64,000 nt of DNA, taken from the NCBI GenBank assembly GCA_964291275.2, contig OZ219800.1:124001-188000 (forward strand), read 5' to 3'. Position 1 is the first letter of the stretch. Each line of letters opens with the position of its first letter. A program made the position numbers and the translations under genes. Shown piece by piece: positions 45,076 to 54,037 of this stretch. Below the pieces are notes generated by a model. It was not told where the DNA came from. It did not search any database and worked only from the letters and a program-made list of their open reading frames with translations. This stretch comes from Bin80 sp964291275. GTDB taxonomy: Bacteria; Bacteroidota; Rhodothermia; Rhodothermales; Bin80.

Positions 45076-46392
45076 ATGTCTACGAAATTTCAATCTATCA
45101 TTTTTGCGGGGATTGACTGGGGCTCCCAGTTGCATCAGGTCTGCATCCTGAACTTGGAGGGCACGGTTCTCGGGGAGCGCGCTTTTCCCCACTCCGGGGA
45201 GGGACTCGGTCAACTGCTGGATTGGGTGCTTGCATGTGCAGGCTGTGCTGCGGCTTACGTTGGCGTCGCCATTGAAATTCCGCATGGTCCCGTTGTGGAC
45301 AGTCTGTTGGATCGAGGCCTTCGGGTCTTTTCGATCAATCCCAAACAGCTGGACCGCTTCCGGGATCGGTTTTCGCCGGCGGGGGCGAAAGATGATCGTC
45401 GGGATGCGCGTGTGCTTGCGGACGCGCTCCGTACCGATCCGGCTTGTCTGCGTGAACTTGATCCACTGGATGCCCACATCGTCCAGTTGCGGGAGTGGTC
45501 ACGGATGCACGAGGAACTGACCCACCAGCGTACCCGACTCACGCATCAGGTCCGAGACCAGCTCTGGCGGTACTTCCCGCAGTTCCTGAAACTCGGATTC
45601 TCGCTGTCCTCTCCGGTGATGATGGCCCTGTGGACGCTCATTCCCACCCCAACACGCGCCCGCCGGGTACGCCTTTCCTCCGTGGAGAAGGTGCTCAAAG
45701 CACACCGGATTCGGCGTTTGAATGCGGAGCAGGTCCTCCAACGCTTGCGGACACGACCGGTCACGACGGCTGCTGGCGTCTTGGAGGCGGCAACGACACG
45801 CGTCAAGTTGCTTCTGCAGCAGCTTGCGTTGATCGAGCAACACATCAGCGAGGCGAAACACGCCATGGAAACGCTCCTCGCATCGCTCTCCACCGAGCAG
45901 AGACCAATCCCTGCTTCTTCCAGAGAAGAGGAGACCGATCCTGGGTGTGAACCGTCCTCTTCTGGATGTACGTCGCGGGATGTAGCAATTCTTTCCTCCA
46001 TGCCCGGCGTGGGAACAACGGTGCTGGCCACGCTCCTCTCGGAGGCATCCAGTTTGTTCCAGAACCGAGATTACAGGGGCCTCCGTTGCTTGTGTGGCGT
46101 CGCCCCCGTCACGCGACGTTCGGGAAAATCCTGGCGGGTGGTCCGGCGACGAGCCTGTCAAGCACGCCTGGTCAATGCCGTCTACCACTGGAGTCGTGTG
46201 GCGGTCCAGCACGACCCCATCAGCAAAGCGAAGTACAAAGCCCTACGTGCGCGAGGCCATAGTCACGGCCGAGCCCTGCGATCGGTCGCAGACCGCCTGT
46301 TGGCCATCGCTTGTGCGATGCTCCGCGACCAAACGTGCTTTGATCGCAGTCGAGCAACCGCCGCAGCTAAATTGCTCCAACCAGCCGGTTAG
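45076..46392 (+). CDS. IS110-family transposase (DEDD recombinase)
   Basis: 438 residues. The N-terminal RuvC-like half has FAGIDWGSQLHQVC (first D), VAIEIPHGPVVDSLL (E) and SPAGAKDDRRDARVLADAL (DD). The C-terminal Tnp20 domain has LSSMPGVGTTVLATLLSEAS and LRCLCGVAPVTRRSGKS, with the catalytic Ser in that last segment. It is uninterrupted, so the element may be functional. It would recombine donor and target guided by the bridge RNA. Confidence 0.93.
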   Translation: MSTKFQSIIFAGIDWGSQLHQVCILNLEGTVLGERAFPHSGEGLGQLLDWVLACAGCAAAYVGVAIEIPHGPVVDSLLDRGLRVFSINPKQLDRFRDRFSPAGAKDDRRDARVLADALRTDPACLRELDPLDAHIVQLREWSRMHEELTHQRTRLTHQVRDQLWRYFPQFLKLGFSLSSPVMMALWTLIPTPTRARRVRLSSVEKVLKAHRIRRLNAEQVLQRLRTRPVTTAAGVLEAATTRVKLLLQQLALIEQHISEAKHAMETLLASLSTEQRPIPASSREEETDPGCEPSSSGCTSRDVAILSSMPGVGTTVLATLLSEASSLFQNRDYRGLRCLCGVAPVTRRSGKSWRVVRRRACQARLVNAVYHWSRVAVQHDPISKAKYKALRARGHSHGRALRSVADRLLAIACAMLRDQTCFDRSRATAAAKLLQPAG

Positions 46393-47618
46393 CCCAGGAG
46401 GGTAACAAATGAAATGGCAGCAGAAGACGAGAAGGATAAACAGATCGAAGAACGATCTCCGAATTGAATGAAAAACGAAAAATCAATCCGCATCATGTAA
46501 TTCCAGAGGACTCACGTAAATCTCAAGTCAAATAAAAATTTGAAATCAATCAAATTTTCCCGTTTTTGACTTGCATTAATGGTAGGGAGTCCTCCCCCAG
46601 AAATATCTGACTCTGCATATCTGGTATTGGGTCAATACCGGCCATTTGAAGCGTTGTAGCTGTAAGGTCTAGAAGGCTAATAACCTCATCATTAATACCT
46701 CCACGTTCGTATTGTGGAGGGGCTTGGACACCGTCGGGATAGTGTACGATCATCGGTACATGCAAGCCCATGTCCCAAGCCCAGTGGATACCACGAGCTT
46801 CCAGTCTTCCGTTGTCGGAAAAGAATACAACAATGGTATTTTCCGCTAGGCCATCACGGCGCAACTGATCGAGAATCCAGCCAACGCGAACATCCATACC
46901 ACTCACCGAATTCAGATATCGGGCCCATTCTTCGCGTGTTATCTGATGATCCGGATAGTAAGGCGGAGGTGATACGTTCTCGGGCGTAGCAATTTGCGGG
47001 TGCCAATCCTCGCCAACCCACAATACACGTTCCTTTTCAGCCGACTTGCGGTCGTAAATGTCATATTCTGCTTCAGGCGTATTTATCTGGGCAAAGAACG
47101 GCTGATTATCCTTTAGTGATGCCCAGTCGCTACCCTGATAAATAGGTCCTTCATTGACAAAATTAAGATCTAGTTTACCTGTACCCACTTCCCGATCACC
47201 GATATGCGTAATGTTGGCAGTGTAATAGCCGGCATCTTCCAATCGGTGGGTTAATGGACGAACTCCATCAGGCAGACGATAATCATCATCCCGATGCGAG
47301 CGCATATTATGGGTATCTGTGGAAGTCTGATACATTCCCGTCATGAATGCTGATCGGCTGGGTGCGCAGACAGGGGAAGTAGCAAAGACATTTGTGAATA
47401 ACAGTCCCGCACGTGCAAGCGAATCCAGGTTGGGAGTATGCACGTTTTCTGCGCCATAAACCCCAAGATCCAGAGCGAAATTCTCTCCGACGATCCACAA
47501 AATATTTGGTTGAACTGCCTGTTCGTCACTACAGGCTGGCAGACAAAAAAGTGTGATTAGCAGAATCAGGTAGCGCATAGTTAATGTATTAGTTTAACTG
47601 ATTAGTGATCTGTACAAT

Positions 47619-48848
47619 TTACAAAGAGGGCAGGAGCATTACTCTGGAGAATTTTTCAGGATGAAGAAACTCGGCCGCAAATGTTTGAATTTCATCCGCA
47701 GTGACCGACTCCAGTTCAGCGATAATTTCATCCATAGATGCAATCCTTCCAAAATAGAGTTCCTGTTTCCCTAGACGTGCCATTCGATTGGACATGCTCT
47801 CCAATCCAAGCGCAATTCCACCGCGGGCTTGTCCTTTTGCCCTATTCAGTACCTGGTTACTCACAGGTGTCTGTGCCAGACGGTCAAACTCGCGAAAAAT
47901 AAGTTTGATACTCCGCTCAATTCTAGATGCGTCCAGCCCCACGTAGACGCCGAAGTCGCCGCAGTCAGAGTACATGTTAAGAAACGAATAGACGCTGTAG
48001 CAGAACCCGTAACGCTCTCTAATGCGCTGGTTCAATCGACTCGAGCTGCCCCCTCCAAGAATGGTATTTATTATTTCCAATACGGCCCTTTGTTTGGAGT
48101 GTATCGTGATCCCACGCCGCCCCAATATCAGATGTCCTTGCTGTATGGGTCGTGTCAGGGATAATTCTACCGGCTTGTACGGAAGGATCTCGGGTTTTTC
48201 TGGGGCCCTTAACCCAGTGGGCCGCAGGCCCTGAAAAGCCTTTTCTACACTTTTTAGTAGCGATTTATGGCGCAGATTACCTGATGCGGCGACAACAATT
48301 TGATCCGGTATGTATTGTCGATCTACATATTCACACAGGTCGTCACGTTTCAGCCGGGAAACCGTCTTGGGGTAGCCAATAATTGGTCGTCCGATGGATT
48401 GGGCCGGATAGATCACCGATTCAAAACGATCAGCTATGTATTCATCGGGAGTATCCTCGTACATCTTTATTTCTTCGAGTACGACTCCCTTTTCCTTTTC
48501 AATTTCCCGTTCAGGGAATACCGGTGAGGCAACCAGGTCACATGTTGTATTCACGCTCCGAGTCAGGTAACTATCCAGAGCCCGGGCGAAGTAGCACGTA
48601 TGCTCTTTGGATGTGAATGCATTCATATAGCCACCAACCGACTCCATCCGGCTAGCTATTTGATGCATTCTGCGCTTGGCTGTCCCTTTGAAGACTGTGT
48701 GCTCAACAAAGTGACTGATGCCGGCTAGACGTTCCGGATCGTTACGGCTGCCGGAGTCAATCCAGACACCCACTGCTATTGAGCGCACGGAGGAGACCGC
48801 CTCGCTAAGGACGCGGACCCCATTCTCTAGCGTCGTCTTCGTGATCAC
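47619..48848 (-). CDS. M16-family zinc protease
   Basis: 409 residues. The inverted zinc motif HFVEH is at residues 46-50 (GISHFVEHTVFKGTAKR) and the third ligand Glu lies in EKGVVLEEIKMYEDTPDE. The C-terminal half (LNMYSDCGDFGVYVGLDASR) is the partner domain typical of this family's processing peptidases. It probably degrades or processes peptides in the cytosol. It follows pnp by 18 bp, a common gene pair. Confidence 0.93.
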   Translation of the reverse strand: MITKTTLENGVRVLSEAVSSVRSIAVGVWIDSGSRNDPERLAGISHFVEHTVFKGTAKRRMHQIASRMESVGGYMNAFTSKEHTCYFARALDSYLTRSVNTTCDLVASPVFPEREIEKEKGVVLEEIKMYEDTPDEYIADRFESVIYPAQSIGRPIIGYPKTVSRLKRDDLCEYVDRQYIPDQIVVAASGNLRHKSLLKSVEKAFQGLRPTGLRAPEKPEILPYKPVELSLTRPIQQGHLILGRRGITIHSKQRAVLEIINTILGGGSSSRLNQRIRERYGFCYSVYSFLNMYSDCGDFGVYVGLDASRIERSIKLIFREFDRLAQTPVSNQVLNRAKGQARGGIALGLESMSNRMARLGKQELYFGRIASMDEIIAELESVTADEIQTFAAEFLHPEKFSRVMLLPSL

Positions 48849-48866
48849 CCTACTTAACGTCCTAGT

Positions 48867-51092
48867 CTAGTGGCGACGTCGTCCTCGGGGTCTGGGACCT
48901 TTGGAGCGACGGTTACCCCCTGGTGAACTCTTTTGGCGCGAATTCTCTCGATTCTCGAGATTTTTTGGGCGCGGCTGCGTGATCTTATGGCTAAGCTGTA
49001 GACGACCGCGCTCATTAACTTGCATGAGGCGCACCTTCATTTTGTCTCCAACCTGAGCTACATCACGTGGGTGTTCAACCCAGTCCCAGGAAAGTTGACT
49101 CTTGTGCACCAATCCATCCTTGCCCGGAAGTATTTCCACGACAGCACCAACATCAAGAATGCTGCGGACGATACCTTCATATTCCTCTCCAACTTCTGGG
49201 GAAACGACTAGTGAGCGGATAATTGCGATCGCCTCATTTACGGAGCTTTCATTTTTACCCGCGATCGTCACATAGCCGAGATTGTCCTTCTCCTCGACTT
49301 CGATGGTCACCCCGGTGTCTGCCTGAATGCCCCGAATGATTTTTCCTCCAGGTCCAATAACAGCACCAATTGAGTCAGTATCAATTGTGATTTGTGTGAG
49401 TTTAGGAGCATGGGGCGACATACTTTCACGAGTCTGCGCCAATGTCGCATCCATCAGATCAAGAATATGCATTCTGGCTTCGCGGGCCTGCTCCAGTGCC
49501 TGCAGCATAAGATCGCTGGAGAGCCCTCCAATCTTGATGTCCATCTGACACGCCGTAATACCATCACGTGTACCGGTCACTTTGAAGTCCATATCCCCCA
49601 GGTGATCCTCTGTGCCAAGAATGTCTGTAAGCACGACATGACGGGTCTCGTCAGCTATCATACCCATTGCGATTCCTGCGACCGCTTTACGAACGGGTAC
49701 CCCTGCATCCATAAGTGCAAGACTACCTGAACATACGCTGGCCATAGACGAGGATCCATTGGATTCCAACACATCCGCATTGACTCGAATCGTGTATGGA
49801 AAATCTTCTACATTCGGAATCATCCGGCGCAGGGCACGTTCAGCCAAGTAACCATGCCCAACTTCGCGTCTGCTTGCACCGCGAAGGAATTTGACCTCTC
49901 CCGTCGAAAACGGTGGAAACTCATAGTGGAGGAAAAAATGCTTGTCCTCTTGATCAAAGACCTGATCTACGGGCTGTTGGTCGCGTGTGGTCCCCAGGGT
50001 GACTGATGCCATCACCTGAGTTTCACCTCTTGTGAAAATCGACGATCCATGTACGCGTGGCAGATAACCGACCTCACACCAGATTGGACGCACGGACTGT
50101 GGATCACGGCCATCAATCCGACCCTGCCCTGCCAAGACCATTTCACGCATAACTTCACGTGATACAACCCTTGCAGCGGCGCGGGCCTCAGACTTAAGAT
50201 CCTCTGGGTCCTCAGTCCCGGAGACAATAGCTTCAACGGCTTCATCTTCCAAGGTATTCAGTCCACCGTAGAAGCTGTTTTTCTCGTATGGGGCACGAAC
50301 ATGTGCCTCCAATTTTTGCTGTATAACCTCCCGTACACGGTCTATGATAGCCTGATCGGGGATATTAGTGTCATAAGACTGCGCCTCCACCTTCCCGTGC
50401 GCCTCTTCGAACGCAGTACGTAAGTCCAGTTGCGCTTGGCAAACCTTGATAATTGCCTCATGCGCAACTCCCAAGGCCTCAACCATATCTTCTTCCGAGA
50501 CTTCACTCATCTCGCCCTCCACCATAACAATGGAATCCAACTTACCCGCCACCACGAGATTGAAGTCACTCGATTCTAGCTCTTCCAAAGTGGGATTTAC
50601 GATAAATTTTCCTTCAACACGTCCAATGCGAACTTCTGTTATTGGGCCGTCGAAAGGGGCACCTGATAATAGCAATGCTGCTGAGGCACCGAGGCCGAAC
50701 AGCATATCTCCATCATGCTCATCATCTGCGGATATCACCGAACCGATGATCTGTACTTCGTTGAGGTAGCCGTCAGGAAAAAGTGGTCGGATTGCTCGAT
50801 CAACAAGCCTGGATGTAAGGATCTCCTTGTCATTAAGCCGTCCTTCTCGCTTAATGAATCCACCAGGAATTTTTCCGCCAGATGAGAATTTTTCACGGTA
50901 ATCCACCATGAGTGGAAAAAAGCTTTGACCAGGACGCACGGAGTCAGATACCACGGCGGTAGCCATAATCATGGTATCTCCCGTGCGTACGATCACAGCA
51001 CCGCCCGCTTGTTTGGCCAATCGGCCGGTTTCTATTGAGACTATTTTCCCAGGTGTGCACTCTACCTGCACCGTTATTGCTTTAGGGGTCAT
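48867..51092 (-). CDS. pnp: polyribonucleotide nucleotidyltransferase
   Basis: 741 residues. A 3'-5' phosphorolytic exoribonuclease of the RNA degradosome. The two RNase PH domains (FFPLMVDYREKFSSGGKIPG, DQVFDQEDKHFFLHYEFPP) are followed by KH (IGAVIGPGGKIIRGIQADTG) and S1 (YEGIVRSILDVGAVVEILP) domains. The C-terminus is basic (RSKGPRPRGRRRH). Order rpsO-pnp-M16 matches many bacteria. Confidence 0.97.
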   Translation of the reverse strand: MTPKAITVQVECTPGKIVSIETGRLAKQAGGAVIVRTGDTMIMATAVVSDSVRPGQSFFPLMVDYREKFSSGGKIPGGFIKREGRLNDKEILTSRLVDRAIRPLFPDGYLNEVQIIGSVISADDEHDGDMLFGLGASAALLLSGAPFDGPITEVRIGRVEGKFIVNPTLEELESSDFNLVVAGKLDSIVMVEGEMSEVSEEDMVEALGVAHEAIIKVCQAQLDLRTAFEEAHGKVEAQSYDTNIPDQAIIDRVREVIQQKLEAHVRAPYEKNSFYGGLNTLEDEAVEAIVSGTEDPEDLKSEARAAARVVSREVMREMVLAGQGRIDGRDPQSVRPIWCEVGYLPRVHGSSIFTRGETQVMASVTLGTTRDQQPVDQVFDQEDKHFFLHYEFPPFSTGEVKFLRGASRREVGHGYLAERALRRMIPNVEDFPYTIRVNADVLESNGSSSMASVCSGSLALMDAGVPVRKAVAGIAMGMIADETRHVVLTDILGTEDHLGDMDFKVTGTRDGITACQMDIKIGGLSSDLMLQALEQAREARMHILDLMDATLAQTRESMSPHAPKLTQITIDTDSIGAVIGPGGKIIRGIQADTGVTIEVEEKDNLGYVTIAGKNESSVNEAIAIIRSLVVSPEVGEEYEGIVRSILDVGAVVEILPGKDGLVHKSQLSWDWVEHPRDVAQVGDKMKVRLMQVNERGRLQLSHKITQPRPKNLENRENSRQKSSPGGNRRSKGPRPRGRRRH

Positions 51093-51114
51093 TTAATTTT
51101 ATTATAAAAGCGTG

Positions 51115-51142
51115 CCCGAACGATTCATTTACTTGGTTCGGG
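51115..51142 (-). promoter_or_regulatory. hairpin between rpsO and pnp
   Basis: On the minus strand CCCGAAC and GTTCGGG form a 7-bp stem around a 14-base loop, followed about 8 bases later by a short T run. A hairpin in this gap is also known from other bacteria, where it serves as a partial terminator or an RNase III processing site that controls pnp. Confidence 0.6.
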
Positions 51143-51154
51143 GACTTCACTGCC

Positions 51155-51421
51155 TTACTTACGCAGGCCCAACGCTTTGGTGATACTCCGATAGCGTTCA
51201 ATGTCTTTGTCTATCAGATAATTGAGCATCCTGCGACGTTTCCCGACCAGTTTTAACAGGCCACGTCGAGTTGCGTGATCTTTTTTGTGGTTCCTCAAAT
51301 GTTGTGTTAGGTGGTTAATTCGCTGAGAAAAGATTGCAATCTGTACCTCAGCACTACCTGTATCCTGGGAGTTTTCACCGAATTGCTCGGCCAAATGTTG
51401 AGTTTGCTCCTTTGTTATCAT
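51155..51421 (-). CDS. rpsO: 30S ribosomal protein S15
   Basis: 88 residues, standard length. The core ISNHLTxHLxxHKKDHATRRGLLKLVGKRRRMLNYL-type block is seen here as INHLTQHLRNHKKDHATRRG and LLKLVGKRRRMLNYLIDKD. It binds 16S rRNA and is needed for small-subunit assembly. It lies between ribF and pnp. Confidence 0.98.
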   Translation of the reverse strand: MITKEQTQHLAEQFGENSQDTGSAEVQIAIFSQRINHLTQHLRNHKKDHATRRGLLKLVGKRRRMLNYLIDKDIERYRSITKALGLRK

Positions 51422-51525
51422 TTAGTTCACAGTGAAAAAAGTTGGTCTCGGGTTCGATGTAGCTCCCGCAAAGTGACCATCACGCAAGACCACGCCGCGA
51501 TTTATTATTGGTCAGCCGGAGCAAA

Positions 51526-52482
51526 TCAGCCCACTGGTACGGTATGCCAGTGTGTCTGTTCCAAAACCTCTCTGCATGTAATCTCATCTTCCTGCATTGC
51601 AGCCTGCAACAGCGACATTGATGGGAAATAGCGCTCATCACGTATTCGCTGTAAAAAGTGCACTGTCAGCTCCTTACCGTAGATGTTGTCATTGAAGTCG
51701 AACAAATTCACTTCCAGGTGCACCCCCGTACTATCCTTGACCGTAGGGCGTGTACCAATACTCATCATGCCCCCTTTACGGGTACCAGATATCCGAACAC
51801 TAACAGCATAAATGCCGTGGGCAGGAACGATTTTTTGTGGATCCTGCAGGGCAAGATTCGCTGTGGCATAGCCAAGCTCCCGACCACGAGTATCTCCGCG
51901 AATAACTGTTCCAGTCAGAGAATAAGGGCGATCCAAGAATTCTGTAGCAAGTGATACCTCTCCCTTTTCCTGCAAGACGTTTCGCACTTGTCTGGAGGAT
52001 ACAACTACACCGCCCAGCGTTTGAGGTCCGATTACATTAACATCAAACCCACATTGTTCTCCCATGGAGACAAGCAACCCAATATCACCTTTGCGTCCCT
52101 TCCCAAACCGATGGTCATGTCCTACAACGACTGACTGCAGGCCTACACGTTTAACAAGCAGCTCAGTCACAAACTCCGCTGCACTCATTTTCGAAAATTT
52201 CTCAGTAAACGGTAAGACCACCATCCGTTCAAGCCCGAGGGCCGCCAACACGTCAGCGCGTTCTTCTACGGTGGTCAATTTTGGGAGCGACTGGCGCAGT
52301 ATAACTTCGCGCGGATGTGGATCAAACGTGACTAGGGTGCTTAACCCATTCGAGTTTTTGGCACGCCGAATAATATCCGAAAGGATTACCCTATGGCCTA
52401 GGTGCACGCCATCAAAGGTCCCTACCGTTAAAACGCTCTCAGGACGACAGGTTAACGCATCTAGCCCCCGTTCAAATATCAT
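51526..52482 (-). CDS. ribF: bifunctional riboflavin kinase/FAD synthetase
   Basis: 318 residues. The FAD synthetase half has GTFDGVHLGHRVILSDI and VVGHDHRFGKGRKGDI; the kinase half has GTVIRGDTRGRELGYATAN and LEVNLFDFNDNIYGKELTV. It makes FMN and FAD from riboflavin. Its start overlaps the truB stop by 4 bp. Confidence 0.96.
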   Translation of the reverse strand: MIFERGLDALTCRPESVLTVGTFDGVHLGHRVILSDIIRRAKNSNGLSTLVTFDPHPREVILRQSLPKLTTVEERADVLAALGLERMVVLPFTEKFSKMSAAEFVTELLVKRVGLQSVVVGHDHRFGKGRKGDIGLLVSMGEQCGFDVNVIGPQTLGGVVVSSRQVRNVLQEKGEVSLATEFLDRPYSLTGTVIRGDTRGRELGYATANLALQDPQKIVPAHGIYAVSVRISGTRKGGMMSIGTRPTVKDSTGVHLEVNLFDFNDNIYGKELTVHFLQRIRDERYFPSMSLLQAAMQEDEITCREVLEQTHWHTVPVG

Positions 52483-53210
52483 CTATCCTCCAATACAGAT
52501 ATCAATTGCTGCATGTCCCATGCCGGCTCAACACAATACTCTCCGATGGCAGTGCGACGTAGCTTCGTGAGATATGCTCCTACCCCCAGACTTTGCCCGA
52601 CGTCATGTGCTAATGCCCGTATATAGGTACCTTTGCTGCATCGTACTCGGAATCGTACATCAGCCCCGGCTACATCAAGCAAATCAAAGGCAGATACAGT
52701 GACTGTATTGGGCTTACGCAAGATCGATTCACCACGCCTGGCTTTTTTGTAAAGCCGTTCTCCGCCAACCTTGACAGCAGAATACATAGGTGGAATTTGT
52801 TCTATTGTTCCGGTATGAGCAGCACAGGCCGACTCTATTTGTCGAGGTGTAACTGTTGTAATATCTCTGCGCTCAGTAACATCAGTCTCTGCATCCATTG
52901 AGGGGGTAACCTCTCCAAGGCGCATTGTACCATTATAAACCTTCGGAAGGGCAAGAAAGGCTCGCTGTGCCTTGGTTGCCTTGCCAAACAACAGGATCAA
53001 CAATCCGGTTGCCAATGGATCGAGTGTGCCCGCGTGTCCAATTTTGACAGATTTTGGAAAGTACCGTTTGAGGCGCCGTATTATGTCGTAAGATGTCCAA
53101 CCCTCAGGTTTGTCTATAAGAAATGCAGAACCCGAAACATCCCCCAGCGCCATTCCAGCGGTATAAACGGGTATGTCTAGTACAGTTTCTAATCCGTGAA
53201 GCTGTCCCAA
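52479..53210 (-). CDS. truB: tRNA pseudouridine-55 synthase
   Basis: 243 residues. Catalytic Asp 64 lies in KIGHAGTLDPLATGLL; the opening FLIDKPEGWTSYDIIRRL and the region VRCSKGTYIRALAHDVG are also characteristic. It converts U55 of tRNA to pseudouridine. The first 20 or so residues are weakly conserved, and the Met at residue 20 is an alternative start. The gap to rbfA is unusually wide. Confidence 0.95.
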   Translation of the reverse strand: MGQLHGLETVLDIPVYTAGMALGDVSGSAFLIDKPEGWTSYDIIRRLKRYFPKSVKIGHAGTLDPLATGLLILLFGKATKAQRAFLALPKVYNGTMRLGEVTPSMDAETDVTERRDITTVTPRQIESACAAHTGTIEQIPPMYSAVKVGGERLYKKARRGESILRKPNTVTVSAFDLLDVAGADVRFRVRCSKGTYIRALAHDVGQSLGVGAYLTKLRRTAIGEYCVEPAWDMQQLISVLEDR

Positions 53211-53672
53211 AATCCCCTCGATTTGTCCTTCCTGAATTGTCAGTAGCTCTTACACGCACTACTTCGGTCATAAGAGGTGTCCACTAGCAATGAACCACAC
53301 AACAATAGCTCTCAACGCAGAGGAATCAGATGTGGTTATAATGCTGGTATGAACGCGAATTTAACAAATATATTTCGCACTGCCCTGGTTGATCATTATA
53401 TCTGCAGGATTAAAACTGTTACATACAATCCCCAGATTCAATCCAGTCGATAGTTAATGCTGGTCAAAAAGCGTTACACTGACGTAATATTGTCTGGTTC
53501 GGCAAGTCAGCTATTTTGAATAAATGTGGCTTATACCGGGGATTACCGACGTTGTCAACTCAAGTATAAAGACTCCTACTATATACACACGAAAGCATGT
53601 GGTAGCTAGTTATCTGCATCGCCAGATTCATTGCGGCGGTAGCAACGACAGAGTACTGTGCACCCCGGACAA
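53211..53672. other. 462-bp non-coding gap between rbfA and truB
   Basis: The rest of this operon is tightly packed. I see no gene, RNA or mobile-element signature here. In some related bacteria other operon genes lie in this position, so loss of a gene is conceivable. Confidence 0.5.
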
Positions 53673-54029
53673 CTATTTATTACTGTTCTGCTCCTTAATT
53701 CGGTCAAACAGCAGGTCTATTTTGCGAGCCGCTTCCTGTGAGGTATCTAGGGAAAATCGAATACTGGGAACAGCACGCATTTGATGTCGGATACGTTGAG
53801 CAAGAAATTTTCGAATTGTGGACGAATGTCCCACCAAGGTGTCAAATATATCCTGACGTTCTTCCATCGAGTCCACCAGAATACTGATATCGACGTACGC
53901 TATTGACAAGTCGCGTGTAACACGTGCTCCCGTCACCGTCACCATGGAATTATCGGGAAATTCACGCGCGAGGATACCTGCAATCTCGCGATGCATCAAT
54001 TTAGCAACGCGCTGTGTTCGCACGCTCAT
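53673..54029 (-). CDS. rbfA: ribosome-binding factor A
   Basis: 118 residues. The family pattern MSVRTQRVAKLMHREIAGIL, then VTGARVTRDLSIAYVDISIL and the last RIRHQMRAVPSIRFSLDTS. It assists late 30S maturation. It starts 8 bp after infB ends. Confidence 0.95.
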   Translation of the reverse strand: MSVRTQRVAKLMHREIAGILAREFPDNSMVTVTGARVTRDLSIAYVDISILVDSMEERQDIFDTLVGHSSTIRKFLAQRIRHQMRAVPSIRFSLDTSQEAARKIDLLFDRIKEQNSNK

Positions 54030-54037
54030 AGTTTCGG

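Larger units (their letters stand above)
44740..46430 (+). mobile_element. IS110-family element (boundaries approximate)
   Basis: Bounded by the two halves of the disrupted sulfatase gene. It has about 330 bp of non-coding DNA ahead of one transposase gene and little after it, the arrangement of the IS110 group. Elements of this family lack ordinary inverted repeats, so I cannot place the exact ends or the core dinucleotide; the left end is near 44740 and the right end falls between 46395 and 46570. Confidence 0.75.
44518..47578 (-). pseudogene. secreted sulfatase, disrupted by IS110 and a deletion
   Basis: The 5' part (47578 to about 46571) encodes a lipoprotein signal, PNILWIVGENFALDLG, the sulfatase signature SPVCAPSRSAFMTGMY (Cys 71 would be formylglycine) and VVFFSDNGRLEARG. 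It ends after PDMQSQIFLGEDS, with foreign codons beyond. The 3' part, 44735 to 44518, contains EINNLAGDPAYEVQL and AWIIETNDLG, the C-terminal part of the same family. About 100 residues between the two parts are missing, so the insertion of IS110 was accompanied by deletion. The enzyme would have hydrolysed sulfate esters of polysaccharides; it is now inactive. Confidence 0.85.

Noticed and set aside
45499..46212. Open frame opposite the IS110 transposase
   Set aside because: No motif support; the plus-strand DEDD transposase explains the region.
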